The notes: a model not told the origin generated them from the sequence alone. A stretch of 64,000 nt of DNA from Diploscapter coronatus (GCA_964036155.1 OZ038423.1:27171249-27235248); one strand, 5' to 3'. Counted from the first letter of the stretch, positions 1 to 14,035 are shown. Numbers and translations: made by a program.

Positions 1-3000
1 CTGCAATTATTCAACTTTGATTTTTGAAGTTCTCGAAAGGATTTTTGCCGATATTAGGAGTAAATAAATATGGCTGATTTCAAAATCATGTGAAATCTGT
101 TCAAATGATATTTCCAGACGATTGTTCTTGAGATCGTCAGCTTATCGAAGACTCATTTGATAGAATATCATGCAACTTATCAAGTAAATACTTTACAACT
201 TTTAACAACATTGGTTTTAATAGGTCTCTGTGAATTCATGCAATTGACCCTACCAAAGTACTATTGAATTTATCAAGTTTTGAAACTTATCCGACAGCTC
301 TTAATTTCTACAACTATCCAGTCTTCAAAAACTCGAATTATCAAAAATCGGATAGCCCCCCAAAACCCGATATTCAAACTTCCTCGACACCTACCCAATA
401 ACGCATTCAGCAAGCTCGATTTGCCGGTTCCGACCCTTCCCACAACAGCAATCAGGGCTCCCCTATCGATGGAAATGTTGATGTCCTGCAGGGTCGTGTT
501 CCTTCCCTCTTCTTCGTCCCACGCCGAATTCAGGTCCGAGACTTTCACCACTTCCGAAGACCCTGAAATTTTAACGTAAAAATGATCATAAAATTTGAGT
601 TTCGATATTTCCTAATTTATAACTCAACACTTTTACGTTTTATTATGTTCAATAAACATCGTAAATAGCATTATCGATTTTCTCTATTCTATACCAAAAA
701 TTGAACCTTTTTCAAATATCTTAGAAAGGGTCCATTTTATTTAACTCTACCAGTCTACAGATTAAAATTTATTCTGCCTTATTAATTTTCAAGATCTTAG
801 AGAACTAAATCGTTTACAGGGATTGAGAATTTTCAAAAATGAGCTATTTTACGAATTCTTTGAAACCTACTGTCACTGACGTTCGTCCGTTCGACCGTGG
901 ATTTATCCAATTCATCAGCGACCAGGAACTCTTTGAGACGTTTGTTTGAAACAACAGCCTGAAGAGATTTTTTAAATCTTTATTTTAACATTTTTTAAAT
1001 TGTATTTTAATATTTTTATTTTACCTGAACCAACTGATTAATGAGCAGAGCTACCATCGTCATCGGCGAACGAAGTTGGTTGAAGAGCGTCAATGAAACG
1101 AAGGCTATCTGGAAAACGTTTTTTTTTTCTTTTTCTAGTTTTTATGAAAAATACCTGTGCCGTCAATTCATGCGATTTGGACGTCAGAACGTATGTGCCG
1201 AAAGAGAAAAAGGCCACCTGAAAATCGAAATTAAGCGATGTTCTATGTTCCAAACAAAACTAAAATGATGATCTTGTTAAAATTCTAACAAGTTCATTTC
1301 TTATAACATTAGCAAATTAAGAAGCAAAAGCCAAAATCTGATTTATGTTCCATCAAATCTACAAAATCCTAGCATTATCTTTGAATAGAATAGACAAATG
1401 ATTCAAAAATTATACAAAATCTTCAAAGACAGTATTTTTTTTTCTAAGCATTAAAAAATCACCCACCAAGAATGGACTACTGGTGTTGAAGGAATCGATG
1501 ACGTTCCTAACCATTGCGGATTTCCGAATCAGGGCCAGCTCCTTCTGCCGAATGTTGTCGATGTGCTTCTCCATAGGAATTTCCCATGCGTACAGCTTGA
1601 TCACCTGGAATATTTCATTTTTTTTGTAAAGATCATTCTTTTAAAAATTAAGTGGGTACACTTTTCGAAAGTTGTTGTGTGGGGAATTTTTCAGAAGAGC
1701 CATTTAAAAAAGTTTCCAACCTTGATCCCGTTCAGAACCTCATTGACCATTTTCGTCCTTTCGTCTTTGAGTTTCATTTGCTCCATCTGAAAATGAAGAT
1801 TTGACGTTTCAGAAGGTCTTGAAAAATGACTATTTTAGTTTTTAAGTGATCGTGTCAGTAATAGTCTGCTTATTCGAAGGTTAAAAATGTTCTGATTCAG
1901 CACGAGAAAGCACAAAAGAGATTATTATGAAATTCACTAATTCTAATTCTCCAAAATATGAAAATTGAAAGTGACAAAGTACGTTTCAAATTACCTTCGC
2001 TAATTTCGATTTTAAATTGGGTTAAAAGTAATCATCTAAAGGAAATTCTCACCTGCCACTTCCTGACGATGACTGAACCGAGGATATTCAATGGGACGAA
2101 AATGATCATGATGACAATTCCGGGAATAGCCGAGTAGCCCAGAGTGATGAAGAGGTAAACCAGAGCGAAGATTATCTGAAAAGTGTGATTTTTATATCTT
2201 CCAAAATTTTCAAAGGGAATATCTTTCTGATAAAAGTTATATTTTAAAGAATCTAATGTTTTCTTTGATTCTTGGGCTTGTCAGTGAAAAATAATAAAGC
2301 TAAAGGAAAGAAAACAAGCTAGATTTAAAAAAAAAATTAATTAAAATAAAAAAGAAAAATGACTTGATAAGGGCAACTCCAGAATTGTTGAATTTGTGGT
2401 GTGATGAGTTGGAATCTTTCAATGTCGATGGCCATCAGATTGACGATCTCGCCCACCGTCTTCTCGCGGCGGGCAGAGTTCGAAAGGTGGAGGGTCTGCA
2501 AATTGATTGACTTTTAAAAATTATTTTATTTTTAACTGGCACTAGCGTAAGATGTAATATTTGAAGCATTAAATGATTTTTTATAATGGTGATAATTCAG
2601 AAAGTTGATTGGAAAAATTAGCCCCTTCATTTTCAACGACTCGTGAAATCTATAGATTAGAAAAATACGATTCTAAAGTATCTTTGTAGAAGATTTCTAT
2701 CTAATTTAAAACATACATAAAAATTGCTTGGTCTTCATTAAAATCACCTTTTTGTAAACCGCGGCCGTGAGAGCCGTCTGAATCTTGACGCCCATCTCGA
2801 ACATGATGTAGAAGTACGAATTTAGGATGAGAGAACGCAGCTGAACTTCTTGGATCAATTTTATAAAGTAAATTCTATCAGTTTTGGGAGCTAAACAACG
2901 TTAATTGAAAAGAATAGGAAAATGAGTAACTATACAAAAGAAAATGAAGTTCAGAAAGGAGAATAAAATAGACGATTTTTCAAATAGGAGAAAATACGGT

Positions 3001-5709
3001 ACCTCAGAGCACGAAAACATCAGAATGGTGAAAGCCAGTCCCTTCCAGAACGGGGCTTCCGTGTCCGAGACAAAGTTAATCAGCTGGCTGAAATTTTCAG
3101 ATTCGCAATTACAAAAGTCTCAGATATAAGTTTCTCAAACAAATCACAAGTAAGAGTAGATTTTCACCCTTACTACGTAGAAACGCGAACATTAAACGTA
3201 TTATTTTATTTATAAAACCTTAAAAATGTTCTTGTGTTTCAAAAACTCCTAAATTGACTTCACAATTTCTAATTCTGATTGTTGGAGTTTGGTTAGAGCC
3301 TAATTATTAATGTTAAAAATCAGCTCAAATCTTCTAGTTCTAACGGAGAAGAAAATAACTTTCTAAAAAAACCTTACTTCAACAAAAAAGGTGATGCAAA
3401 TTGGAGGGTGTCGGAGCAGATCTTCAGAAATGACGCAGTCAGGAAATCGTACTCGAACATATTGTAGAGCGAGAAAACGACCGACGGCAAAGCAACCCCT
3501 TCTTTCGTGCCTTTTTCCGCAACTTTCAGATGATACTCTGGAAAATTCTGTATAGTTACAACAAAAACACGATAAATCTAAATTGTTATTCTTAGCCATT
3601 AAAATGGCATTCGGGAAAATTAGATTATTCAAAAAATTCTCGTTTTCTTTCCTTCAAAAAGAAATGTTACGAATTTAACAAAAATTTGCAAAACCCTCAC
3701 TTTCAACCCTCGGATTCCACTTTTCCTCCCACAGCTCGGTCAGGTAGGGTGTCGTCATTTCCTGATTCAGGTCGTACAAGTCGTCGGGCTGAAATTGAAA
3801 GGTTCAAAAATCAGCCTCTAAAAATGTGCAAGTCTACCTCCAGATCCTTTCTGGACCCGATCCAGGGAATTTTGTTGAACCACCAAATCGTCAGCCGACT
3901 CGGAAAAGAGCTGTCGAGTTCGGGACTGTGGGCTTCCGACTAAAAAAACGTTTCAGGAAGAATATTTTATAGGAAAAGCGTCTCTAAGATTTTCCATCTT
4001 TTTTGTAAAACTGAAAATTAGAATAAAAAATGCGTGAAGGGGAATTTTTCTGCAGAAATATTTTCGAAAAATACATTTTATCAAATTTATTTGCAAAGAC
4101 TAACCAAACTCTTGTCATTCTTCCTCCTGGGATCGGCGAAACATAAAATGAAACAGTACACGATCAGACAGGAATAGTAGACGAAGTACGCAATTGACGG
4201 GAAAGAATGCAAGGTTGTTGAATTCTGAAATTTAAAAATGTTAGAATTTTCAAAAAAGACTTCGATAAGTTTCAAAGATAGCGTAAATTATGGACAAACT
4301 TATGCCAATAATGGCAATTGTTGAGTATCACCAAAGATCTTAATTGTGAAAAGTTTAAAATCATTTCGACATATCTCAAGACTTCTTAAAATTCAAAATA
4401 GAAATCAATTTTAAAATTTTGGTCTAGAATTCTCACTCACATTTCCTCTATCATCGTCTTTACCCTATCAAAATTGAACCTGCCAAAAACCCCAATTTTT
4501 CACAACCTTCTTTTAGAAACTTTATTCACTTATTTTTTCAGTTAATTCCTTTCGAATATGGGAATTTTCAGGTTTTCTCAAATTTTCCACTAACCTCATG
4601 CCCTATTCGGATCCACTGGTAGAACTCAGAGATACCGCAGATGAGAAAGACCAACGCGCTGTTGTGCTGAATGCCCGAGGTGACCAGGCCCGTCGATTTC
4701 CGGAACAAATGCAGTAACGCCGAGATGCCCTGAAAATTGAAACTTTTGGATGTTTCAAAAGTTGCTAATAAGAGATTTCAAAATTTCAGGAAACGTTATC
4801 GAATATTTGCGACTTAACTTAATAAAAACTCAGAGATTTTTCGAGATGAATTGCAATTTTGTGAGGCGTTTTTCAAAAGTGGTCTCGTAAAGAAGAAGTC
4901 ATAAAAAAACTTTAATTTAAAAATAAAAAGAAAACAACTGACAAAGACCAGAATGAGCATAATCGGATAGATGTAGTCGGCCGGATAGCTGCTGGAGTGG
5001 TGGACGATGTAGAACACCTCCAGGCACACACTTATCCCCACCATCAAAACGCAGAGGAGCTGAATGTTTGGCAAAATTATTGATTTTTCAAAGTTTCAAA
5101 AAGAATTAATTAACGTATTTTCGACGATCTTATGATAATTCATTGAGACAACTTCAGAAAATAGAAAGGATTTTTTCAAAACCTAAAAAAAACCCACAAT
5201 TTTGACGATGAGCAGGAACGACCAGGGCAATGGCTTGTAGCGTCGCGAGTTGTGCTTCGCTTGCCATACCTGAAAGTTGTATTATTTTATAGTACATCGA
5301 TAGACCGTCAATTAACGATACGTAGATGTTTTACATAATTTTATCATTTTTGAAACCGACCAGAAAGGGTAAGAGGACGAAGAAGAACGCCGTCGGGGCC
5401 CAAACGAGGATGGTGTGCTGAGTGCAGGCGGATAGATTCGGCATTCCCGTTGGGAAAGGTTGCTTCTGCAATTTTTTATTTATTTTCTGTCCTCTTATAA
5501 AAAAATATTGAAAATTTTTAAAAAGAAATATCACAAGATTTTTTTTTTTACCTTTAAGAAAAAACACGAAATTGCGTATTTTTATACCTTTCCGAAAACA
5601 AAAATTATTAATTTAGAGCTATTTTTTAACCGTTTAAAAATTTTAAAATTCTCACGAATAGCCCCCCATCGCCACAAAACGAGGCCCACGTGCCGTTCTC
5701 CGTCGGCAT
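1..5709 (-). CDS. MRP/ABCC-type ABC transporter, 5' part (3' end beyond left edge)
   Basis: An ATP-driven exporter of conjugates and drugs in the plasma membrane or an internal membrane. Nineteen exons were read: 5656-5709, 5361-5465, 5198-5269, 4943-5059, 4595-4729, 4105-4224, 3838-3939, 3701-3788, 3378-3537, 3003-3087, 2748-2840, 2364-2495, 2053-2175, 1721-1786, 1467-1604, 1155-1217, 1025-1108, 871-958, 395-562. They give about 664 residues. Order: an N-terminal five-helix TMD0, a linker (SRLTIWWFNKIPWIGSRKDL), TMD1 with the family block EKTVGEIVNLMAID and the loop NGIKVIKLYAWE, then the start of NBD1 with Walker A GRVGTGKSS (about 414-446). The signature motif, Walker B, TMD2 and NBD2 lie off the window. 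TMD0 makes it MRP1-like rather than a short ABCC. The start is MPTENGTW at 5709, with an acceptor-like TTTAG four bases before the ATG. The last donor (GTAGGT at 389-394) leaves a phase-1 end. Which nematode paralogue it is cannot be told. Confidence 0.93.
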
Positions 5710-7985
5710 TTTTCTAAACAAATTACCCTGATTTCACCCGATCGAATTACCTAAAAAATTTTAAAAATAAATAAATCTGAAAAAAATCAACAAAGGAAAA
5801 GCGAGAGCGAAGGTTGAGAGTACTTTTCTCCAAAAATTGAAAATTTATCAAAGAAGAAAAGAAGAAGGAAGAAATAACGTTTAGGAGGAAAATACTCACA
5901 GCTAAAACGAACAAGCTACGGCATTCTTGAAAGTAAACATTTTTGACGTAATTTAAAAAAATAAAAGCTGTGCAATTTTCCGTCAAAAGTTTTGATCATT
6001 CGAAAATCGAGAGCAACATTTATAAGCCCGAAAAATAACCAGAGTAAATTTCGAAACGAAAGGAAATGTCATCAAAAACAGAAGCTTGTAGAATCAAAAT
6101 CATATCGGAAAAGATCAGTGGCATGAAAAATAAATCTGGAGCAAAACTAGAGCGTGAAAGTGATAAGGTAAAATAAAATGATGGAATTTTTGATGACAAA
6201 ATTCGGGCTCTCAGGTTGAAGCAGAGAAATTAGAAAATTAAAAAATAGTGAACTAAAGTGAGAGGAGAAAAGATAAGGAAAGTAAAAATAGCGCAGAATT
6301 TTGATAGATCAAAAGATAGAGAAAGAGAAATAGTATGGTTTTCCAGAAGACGAAAAAATGATAAACTATCAGTGACAAAATCGGATTATCAAGAGGCCAC
6401 AAACACTACGCATTTTGGGGAAATTTTTCGAAAGTATTGAGGCTGGGAAAAAATTAAATTTGGTCAAAAACGATCTTTTTTCTTGATAAGTTTCATTGGT
6501 AAAGTCCTTATAAATCCCAGATCCAGAAAATCCCTTGAAATCGAGAAATTTTGAAACGTACTCTAAGAAATAATGAAAATCGAACTTTGCCAAAGAAACA
6601 TTTTTGGTAGATTATTGTATTTCTGAAGTGAACTAAAAACCATTCTTTTTTTGTATAGAAGTAGTTGGATCGAAACCTATCTTAACCACAAAATTTTCTG
6701 AAAAAGTAGTATCTCATCACAATTGCACGACAATATTTCGGAACTGCGTGCTTCAAAAGTGCATTAATTTGAGTGATTATTTGATAAGCTTCTACTATTG
6801 ACAGATGAATTTTGCATCACTACAAGTCAAAAGAGCCGAAATAGTATAGCAAAAAGAAAGGGCAAAGCCATACTTCTCTAACTTTTCCATACTATTTTCA
6901 CTTTTTATTGTTAGAGAAAACATGATTCTGTTATCAGTGTCTAAAAGCTCAAACTGAACAGAGATTATTGGCTCGAGTGGGAAAGAATGATTTTGTCATA
7001 GTTTTGAAAAAAGCATAGACGCAAAGAGTGAAGCAGTTCCAGGCTAAAAGCATATGTAAGTGTGGACATGCTTTTTGTTGGTTTTCGAAAAAAAATCGAA
7101 AGATTCTATTTTACTACTCTTAAAAATTGAACTATTTTGAAAAAAATTCCAACATGTGTAGAATTTTCCCTGCTCCAATGTCGATTTTGGACCAAAATCT
7201 GAAAACATCCAAGCAGTTAGTAGAGACAATTAAGGATGAAGCAAATCCGTTTTTGAAAAGGTCAAAGCTTGATCTTCTTTCTCGCGAAAAGAAAACATTT
7301 TTTATTCAAATCTATTTACTCGTCGATAATGGTTGATAAGAAATTCGGTGTTCGGATAAAAAATGATTGTTCAAAAACCGCGAATATAGAAATTTCAGAC
7401 CTTCGAAAAAAAATCAGAAATAATTTTCCGGGTCTGAAATTTTGAAAATCCAAAAAAAAAGAACTGAAACTGCACTGACATAGCTAAAATCACAGAAATG
7501 AGAGAGAAAAGAGGAAAAGAAAGAGAGAAACGGGAAAATATTGCAGTTTACAACGGAAACGCAAAGAGGGAGGAGAGACAAGACAATCCATGACAAAAGA
7601 TAAAAGAAAAACTGGGACTATGATTATTTCCGGATAACATTGCAATAGAAATCAGGAATAAATGTCCTTGAAAAATTCAAAAAATATCCATTCCCAAAAA
7701 TCACAGAAATTTTGAATACCCTAACATACAAATTGTGATGGGATGAAAATGAGCCGCACTTTGCAAGAATTCTAATTTTGGCAATATTGCGACGCACAAA
7801 AATACAGTATCCTGAAAAAACTGTCCTAATAACTTTGGTTTTCTCGAAAAAACAAATAAAAATAGAATTTGGATATTCGCGATTATGCTTACAAAGTTTT
7901 CATTGCACCGGATTAAAAATCTCAATGTTCTAATTCAATGCAAAAAAGTAAGAAATGTTGTGCAGTATAAAAATCTCTAGAAAGA

Positions 7986-8110
7986 TAGGGTTCAAAAACA
8001 GTCTGGGATCAAATTTGCTGGAAAATAGAGAAATCATTTCCCTAGTGTTGTAACATAGGGCTCAAAAAGCGTCTGAGATAGTTTTAGTAGAGGAAAAAGA
8101 AATGATGACA
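7986..8110. repeat. Diverged tandem duplication, unit about 65 bp
   Basis: A segment starting AGGGTTCAAAAACAGTCTGG near 7987 is followed about 67 bp later by AGGGCTCAAAAAGCGTCTGA. Both continue into an A/G-rich tail ending in AGAAATCAT- or AGAAATGAT-like sequence. This reads as an old local duplication without coding content. Confidence 0.45.
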
Positions 8111-8329
8111 AAAGCTTTTGGCAGTGGCGTTTTGCTCTCTCCGCGTAGACCAAATGCGCTTAGCTTTGCTCGTTCTGTGATCGAAAAATTTCCCTATTTT
8201 CCCGCAAAAAACGCACCCAAAATAAGCATTTGGAATTTAGCCTGAAAATTTTTTTAGAAAAAATCTATTACCAAAAATCATACAACAAACCTAAATTTTT
8301 CAAGAAATTAGCATATTTCAAAAATCTAG

Positions 8330-8335
8330 TTTATT
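8330..8335 (-). terminator. Poly(A) signal candidate for the MBOAT gene
   Basis: AATAAA on the minus strand (plus TTTATT), about 82 nt past the MBOAT stop codon. That is a normal nematode 3' UTR distance. Confidence 0.5.
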
Positions 8336-8416
8336 GCAGAAAAAATATGAGGGGGCAAAAGCGGCTTACCTTCGAGGGTAAGTAGAGATGAGATTTTTGC
8401 GAGGTAGTGAAAAAAT

Positions 8417-11400
8417 TCAGAGCTCCTTTTTGGTTTCCTGGCTTTCATTGGAACCCTCTTTCTCGTTCGAAGCCATGATTCCATTAGATGGAACTGCGGC
8501 GGCGGTAGATTTATCCTGTTGAAAGAAAAAAAAATAATTTTAAGAAAAATGTCTGGAATAATATTAAGAACTCGCTGACAAATGATAATTTAAAAATTAT
8601 CAATTGATCGTCTAAAAAGATTTTAAAAATCGGAATAAGTTGCATGAAATTATGAAAATTGAGAACACTCGAATTTACCAAATCGTGCAGTTTACAAGGT
8701 ATTAAAATAAAAAATTAAAAAAAGAATTTGATAGGTTTTCCTAGACAGATTTTAAGGGATGCTTCAACGAAGTTTCAATATATCTTGATAAAAAATCAAT
8801 TTTACATGGTTTTAATCTTTTTTCGTTATTTCTCCCATCATTGTTTTTTTTTAATTAAAATACCAACCTTGCTTCCCCCGCTGATATCCTCTTTGGTCTT
8901 TTTGCGAGGCAGATTGCGTCTGAGGATCTGGTAGGAGATCGGCCAGATGACCAGATAGAAGATGAAGCCGGCGTAGTACAGAGAGCCGATCGGCTGCAAG
9001 ATTGCAAATTAGCACACTTCGGAAAAGTGGGCTTTTAGAAGAAACGATAACTTGAGATTTTATGAGAAAAACACAGACCACAATCCATTCCCTAGTCTTG
9101 ATGAGGCCGAACGTGAGGAAGATGAAGCCCATCGAGTACTTGACGACCAAGTGGCCGAATATTATCACCACTGAAAGAAGAAAAAAAACATTTCTGAAAT
9201 CAGAGTACTTTTTGAGAAAAGTACGCTATAGTTGGGCAAAAAGTACCCACATTTTTTTTTAAAAGAAAACGATTTTTATTTTTAGTACCTGGACGCATAT
9301 AGGCCTGTGAGATGAGTTGAGACCAGCCGGGGGTCCGCTCGATCAGTGAGTAGAGCTGAATTTTTTTTTTTAATTAAAAAAAAAAAAAACCAATTCGTAT
9401 CTCGGCTTTTCATTTCGAATCTTCTTATTTAGCATTATGTTGAAACGTTAAAATAATCAAAATGCGCGTTAGAATTCTATGATCTTCGTTTGTGATAACG
9501 CGCATTGACAAGAATAAAATCTTTAAAACTGGTCATTTTTTACTTCCCTTAGATAATTTCATTATTCAAACTCTTTCTGCTTTTCATATAAAATTTCCGA
9601 AACCTATGAACAAATTCAAATAACAAATTAAAATGCCTTTAATATGTTACCAAATATACCTGTTCTAACAAGAAATTGTAACTTTTCAATTTACTTTTTT
9701 TCTGAAACGTACCTGTTCCTGAGCCACCATGCAAGAGAGTTCATAGAAGAAGAGAATGAAGTATCCGAGATGGTAGCCGTGCCAAATCGCCAGGTACATC
9801 AAAGTCACCAGATGGGCGCCAAACTTGCTATTCAACCAACGCAAACGACGGAAAATGTGACTGAAAACACGGATTTCCCAATATACTTCAAAATTACTGA
9901 ATTACAGGAAATTGGAAGCTAGACTAATAGTTATTATAGCAATAATATAATGGAAAGTAGATATTTCAAGTTCTAAAAGTGCGTTTCAAAATTTCTACGT
10001 TTCAAATAATTATCATCCATCCCAATATAGGGTGATCAGGCAATATAAAAACTTAGGTTTTAAAAATTCTCGAGATACGTATGTTTCAAATATTTTTAAA
10101 CCGGTGTTTCATAAGCTTTACTAGTGTAAAATCAATAACTTCCTTTCCTATCCTATCAGGGCAAGAAAAAATTGCACAAATATTTCATTTCTGTTTCAAA
10201 AACGCTGAATCTTCCTGATATTTCGAATATTTCTACTTCGTCGCCCCTTTTCTAACGAAAAATGACTTACTTTCTGGCGAACGTGTTGGTGCCGCAGTTG
10301 AAGGACATGACGATCGAAGAGAAGTCGTGGCCCGTTTCGAACTTCCAAATGTGGATGTCGCGAACCGCGTCCCATCTGAGAATTTTCAAAATTAGAAAAA
10401 TCCCTTTTATTCTCTATAGCTCTTCCTTATTTGTTTTTTTTTCTATGAAAATCATGATAAAAAATTGAATTTCTATTAATTCATGCTTGGAAAATGTATA
10501 TTTTTTGAAAAGTTAACTTTAAGAAATTCCCACCTATCCTCTCCATTCTCGTTTTTGCCGTTGTATCCGATTCCGGAAAGGATCGCACTGCCTTCACTCA
10601 TCAGCCACATAGCGGGGTATCTGTAGAGCGTCAATCGGAACCAAATCATCACCCACGTCCAGCGCCAGAAGAACGACATGTTCTGGAAGGAAACATCATA
10701 AATCTCCTCGAATCTTTACTTTCTAGATCAAGAGCTTCTAAGATTGTATTCTTTTGGAAACATTGAATAGTTTCGAGAACTATTTTTCAAGCATTTATAG
10801 TTTCGAAAAGTTTGAATTATGTTTCAGAAGTTCGATCATTAAAAAACAAATTTCTAAGGAATGACTTGTTCTGGGATAACGAGACAAGTTCAAGAATACT
10901 TAATCCTGAACAAATACCGAATTTCAAAGCCTTACCAAGAATTCCGCAGACTGGAACCATTCGGGAGTGGGAATCCACACGCAACTCCACTGATAGATCA
11001 CGCAGTAAGTGACTCCTGCCACGAAACGACCCAGAGATGGCATCAGACTGGAAATTCCAAGATTGAAAATGCATGTTTCAAGAAACTACTATTATCTTTG
11101 AAAGCCATTTGAAATGGCTCGATACTTCTGGGTCCAGTTTATTCAAAATTCGAAAGTCCATTGAATCTAACTATGTTTCAAGATCTTGAATTTTTTAAAA
11201 ACTTCAAAGTCGACTATTTCTGCACCAAAATAGTTCAAATTGAAAAGTTAAAACTCACGCCGACTTCCGCGGGTTCTGGTTTTCATCGAGATGATGACCG
11301 TTGACGAATTGGCGGAAATGAGCCAGCGTGAATTGGGGACCCACGACCGAGCCGCAGAAGAAAAACGCTGCAAATGTCTTTTTTTTATTCTTTGAAAGTA

Positions 11401-12994
11401 TTTCTAAATTCAAAACTCAATAATTTTCTTTATTTTTTTGAAAATTAAATAAGAAATACCGTATGCCGCAATTTCCAGCATTCCAGGAGGATCTCGAATA
11501 GCCGTCTTTTTCATGTCCGGCTTGACCATTTCCTGAAATATATAGTTTTCTGATTAAAACTTTTAGATGTTACAGTGCTTTCCTATAAATTATAGACTAT
11601 TTTCTTCCCTGATTCTTGCTTGAGGTTGCAGATTGTCTCAAATTTCAAAAAACTTAAATTACAAAAGAAGGTTTCAGAACTTTCATAAATGGAAAAATAT
11701 CAAAAGTTAGAAGTTTTCAAATGATATTGAGTAACGCAATCTAAAAAAATCTGGTTTCCTTTACTTATCATCAATTTTTCCTACTTTCTAACATGAAACC
11801 CAGATAAAAGTGGGCAATCCAAAAATCTTACATAATGGAACCCGTCGTACACGTCCATGACCATGCCGATGAATCTCAGCGTGAGGATGCATTGGGGCGT
11901 CGTCCAATTGATGTCGTACGAGTCAGACTCTGCGAACCAGTAGCCAAGCAGCAAGTGACCCTGCAAATGCGCTACATTGATAAAGTTCATTTGAGGAAAT
12001 GCTGCACTAAAAATAGGCTCTAATCAGAATATTTTATAAAATTAGAAAACCGATTAAAAATAGGATAGAATTGAAGAAGCTTGAAAGATCCTAGTCAGAT
12101 CGAGAAAAATGGAGACGTATCAAAATTAATTCAAATTAAACGTGTGTCAAATTTTTGATAAAATTGCTTTTTTAAAATAATACACAGACAGAAGTTATTT
12201 CCAGTTTTCTGAGAAATGACCCCAGATAGGTCAAAGCACTGATATGGCTCATGCATTTCATATTTTCATGAAAATTAAGTTTTCAGGAAAAAATCCTACC
12301 AAAAAAGCGGCATGCGCAGCGATAATGGAGAGCTGAGTGCCGGCGATGAAGTTCGTGATGCCCCACGCGGCCAGAATCGAAAGGCACGGGTGAATCACCG
12401 ACCAGCCTGCAAGTTTCTTTTTGATATTCGGGATCATTTTTAAACAGTCTATAATATCGAAAATTACACATTTTTGAGATTATGATCTCTTTTTGAAACG
12501 TACCAATAATATGATAAATTGAGAAGATAAAACTTGCGTAAATGGTTACGATTACGAACCCTAGATTATAGGTCCATTGAGGTGTAATTATAGAAGAGTT
12601 TCATTTCCAGTTGAAACTTATAAGATATACAAATTCCTGAATAAAGTTGGCTTCTTATTCTCGTCCATTTTAGTGGTACTTGTGAAACATTATTATCACC
12701 TTTTCTTTGAATTCTCCATAATTATCGCTAATTAACCCCTAATCAAATTCATTTAGTTTACCGTATTGAAAGACGTAGAGCGCGACTCCAATCGCGATGA
12801 ATGCAGCGTGCTGCACTTGAGCGGGCTTCTTCGCCAAGAACGAACGGTGGAAAATTGCTAGAGGGTAGCCTAAAAACAAGTGAACTTTCAAAAAAAAAAT
12901 AAGAAAAAATCTTACAAGCTAAAACCGAAAGGAGCAACCGCAAAGCATCTTCGCGCGTATTCGTAGCGTTCGCCAGCAACCCAACCACTCCCAT
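8417..12994 (-). CDS. mboa-6: Membrane-bound O-acyltransferase, LPCAT3/MBOAT5 type
   Basis: Transfers acyl chains, typically polyunsaturated, to lysophospholipids in the ER. Fourteen exons: 12916-12994, 12762-12869, 12300-12406, 11832-11960, 11460-11532, 11259-11367, 10936-11047, 10534-10682, 10271-10375, 9713-9860, 9289-9355, 9082-9170, 8868-8993, 8417-8515. The phases agree and give 499 aa, close to human LPCAT3 (487 aa). Family blocks are WTTPQCILTLRFIGMVMDVY, then GPQF, then YLAIWHGYHLGYF with the MBOAT catalytic His near residue 351. The protein is very hydrophobic throughout. The C-terminus ends KKEL, a KKxx ER-retrieval signal. The open frame continues nine codons before the chosen ATG to an acceptor TTTTTCAG at 13022. 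I take this as a trans-splice or 5' UTR acceptor, but a further upstream coding exon is not excluded. The symbol follows the C. elegans orthologue as I recall it. Confidence 0.9.
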
Positions 12995-13966
12995 CTCGAA
13001 CTTGAACAATTCGGGATGAAGCTGAAAAACGAAAATTAATTTTAAAAAATGAAAAAGTTGAGCGAAGAATATTTTTATTTTTTAAGAAAATGATGCAATT
13101 TTTGTCAAGAACGGTAAAGAACTGAGAAAATGATAAAAATTTTGATAAAAAATGATAAACATTTTCCAGATGTTAATAAGTGAATTTGAAATAAAGTAAA
13201 ATAATTCAAGTGAGCGAACAAAAAAGTTTTTTAAAATTTTCTCGAGGAGAAAGTGTTTAGAATTATTCCGGATGATACAAATGCATGAAAATGATAAGGT
13301 ATTCATGAAATTTCGAAATTTCTATAAAAGTAATCATCGAAAATTAAGACGGCGTGTTGCAAGCGTAAAGTGCGCTCTGTTATCAAAGAAAGCCTAGTTC
13401 CAAGAAATAGTTTCGAAAAGTGGGAGGGTGAAAAGACAGGAAAAGGTGAATGAAAAGTTAGAGAAGAAGTAATATTTGAAATAAAGAGGCAGAAAGATAC
13501 AGAAACGAAGGATTGGAAAGTGTAAATCTTGTTCTTTCAAGATCCGATAGGAGGGTCCGAAATTTTTGTCAAAAATTTCCTACTTCTTTTCTTTTCCGCC
13601 TCACGCCATATGCCCGGCTTTTCGTACTATTTTCCTAGTTTTTATTTCTCTCGAACCTCCCGATTTTCATTATCTTTCCAACCAAAATGACAGAAACCAA
13701 AGTCCATTTGCTACCCTTTTCTTATCACCACTGCACTTTTTAATTGATCTCCTATCAATGATAGAAAATGGACTTTTAAGACCTGCTAGAATAATTTTTG
13801 AAACACTTCAAATTTAGAATCTAGCATTATCTTGAATTATGAATATTTTCTGAAAAAGTGGCTGAAAGGAAGGGCTTGAAAATGAAAAACGAACACTTCA
13901 AGCGAAAAACGAGAAAATAAACAATCGAAATAAAGAATAAAAAGCTTAAAAATATTTCAAACTAGA

Positions 13967-14035
13967 CTTCGGTCGGTCGCTTCGCGGTCTTTCTCGTCTA
14001 GGACTTTGCTTCGCAAAAGTGCAAACCGAAACAGC
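13967..14035. repeat. GC-richer self-complementary patch
   Basis: CTAGAC...GTCTAG flank about 40 bp that includes CGCTTCGCGG, followed at once by CTTTGCTTCGCAAA, which can fold on a TTC loop. It stands out from the AT-rich surroundings. It could be a small foldback element; no coding frame fits. Confidence 0.35.

Larger units (their letters stand above)
5710..8416. other. Gap between the ABCC 5' end and the MBOAT 3' end
   Basis: No gene seen. This 2.7 kb presumably contains the ABCC promoter. It is AT-rich with purine-rich stretches around 6250-6350 and 7490-7570. It holds three copies of the GAAATAGTAYG word (6327-6337, 6838-6849, and 6887-6899 on the minus strand) and a diverged direct duplication at 7986-8110. 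The short open frames here are low-complexity and lack splice-consistent neighbours. Confidence 0.6.

Noticed and set aside
8851..9171. 106-codon minus-strand ORF
   Set aside because: It merges two real MBOAT exons with the intron between them; the exon models explain the coding parts.
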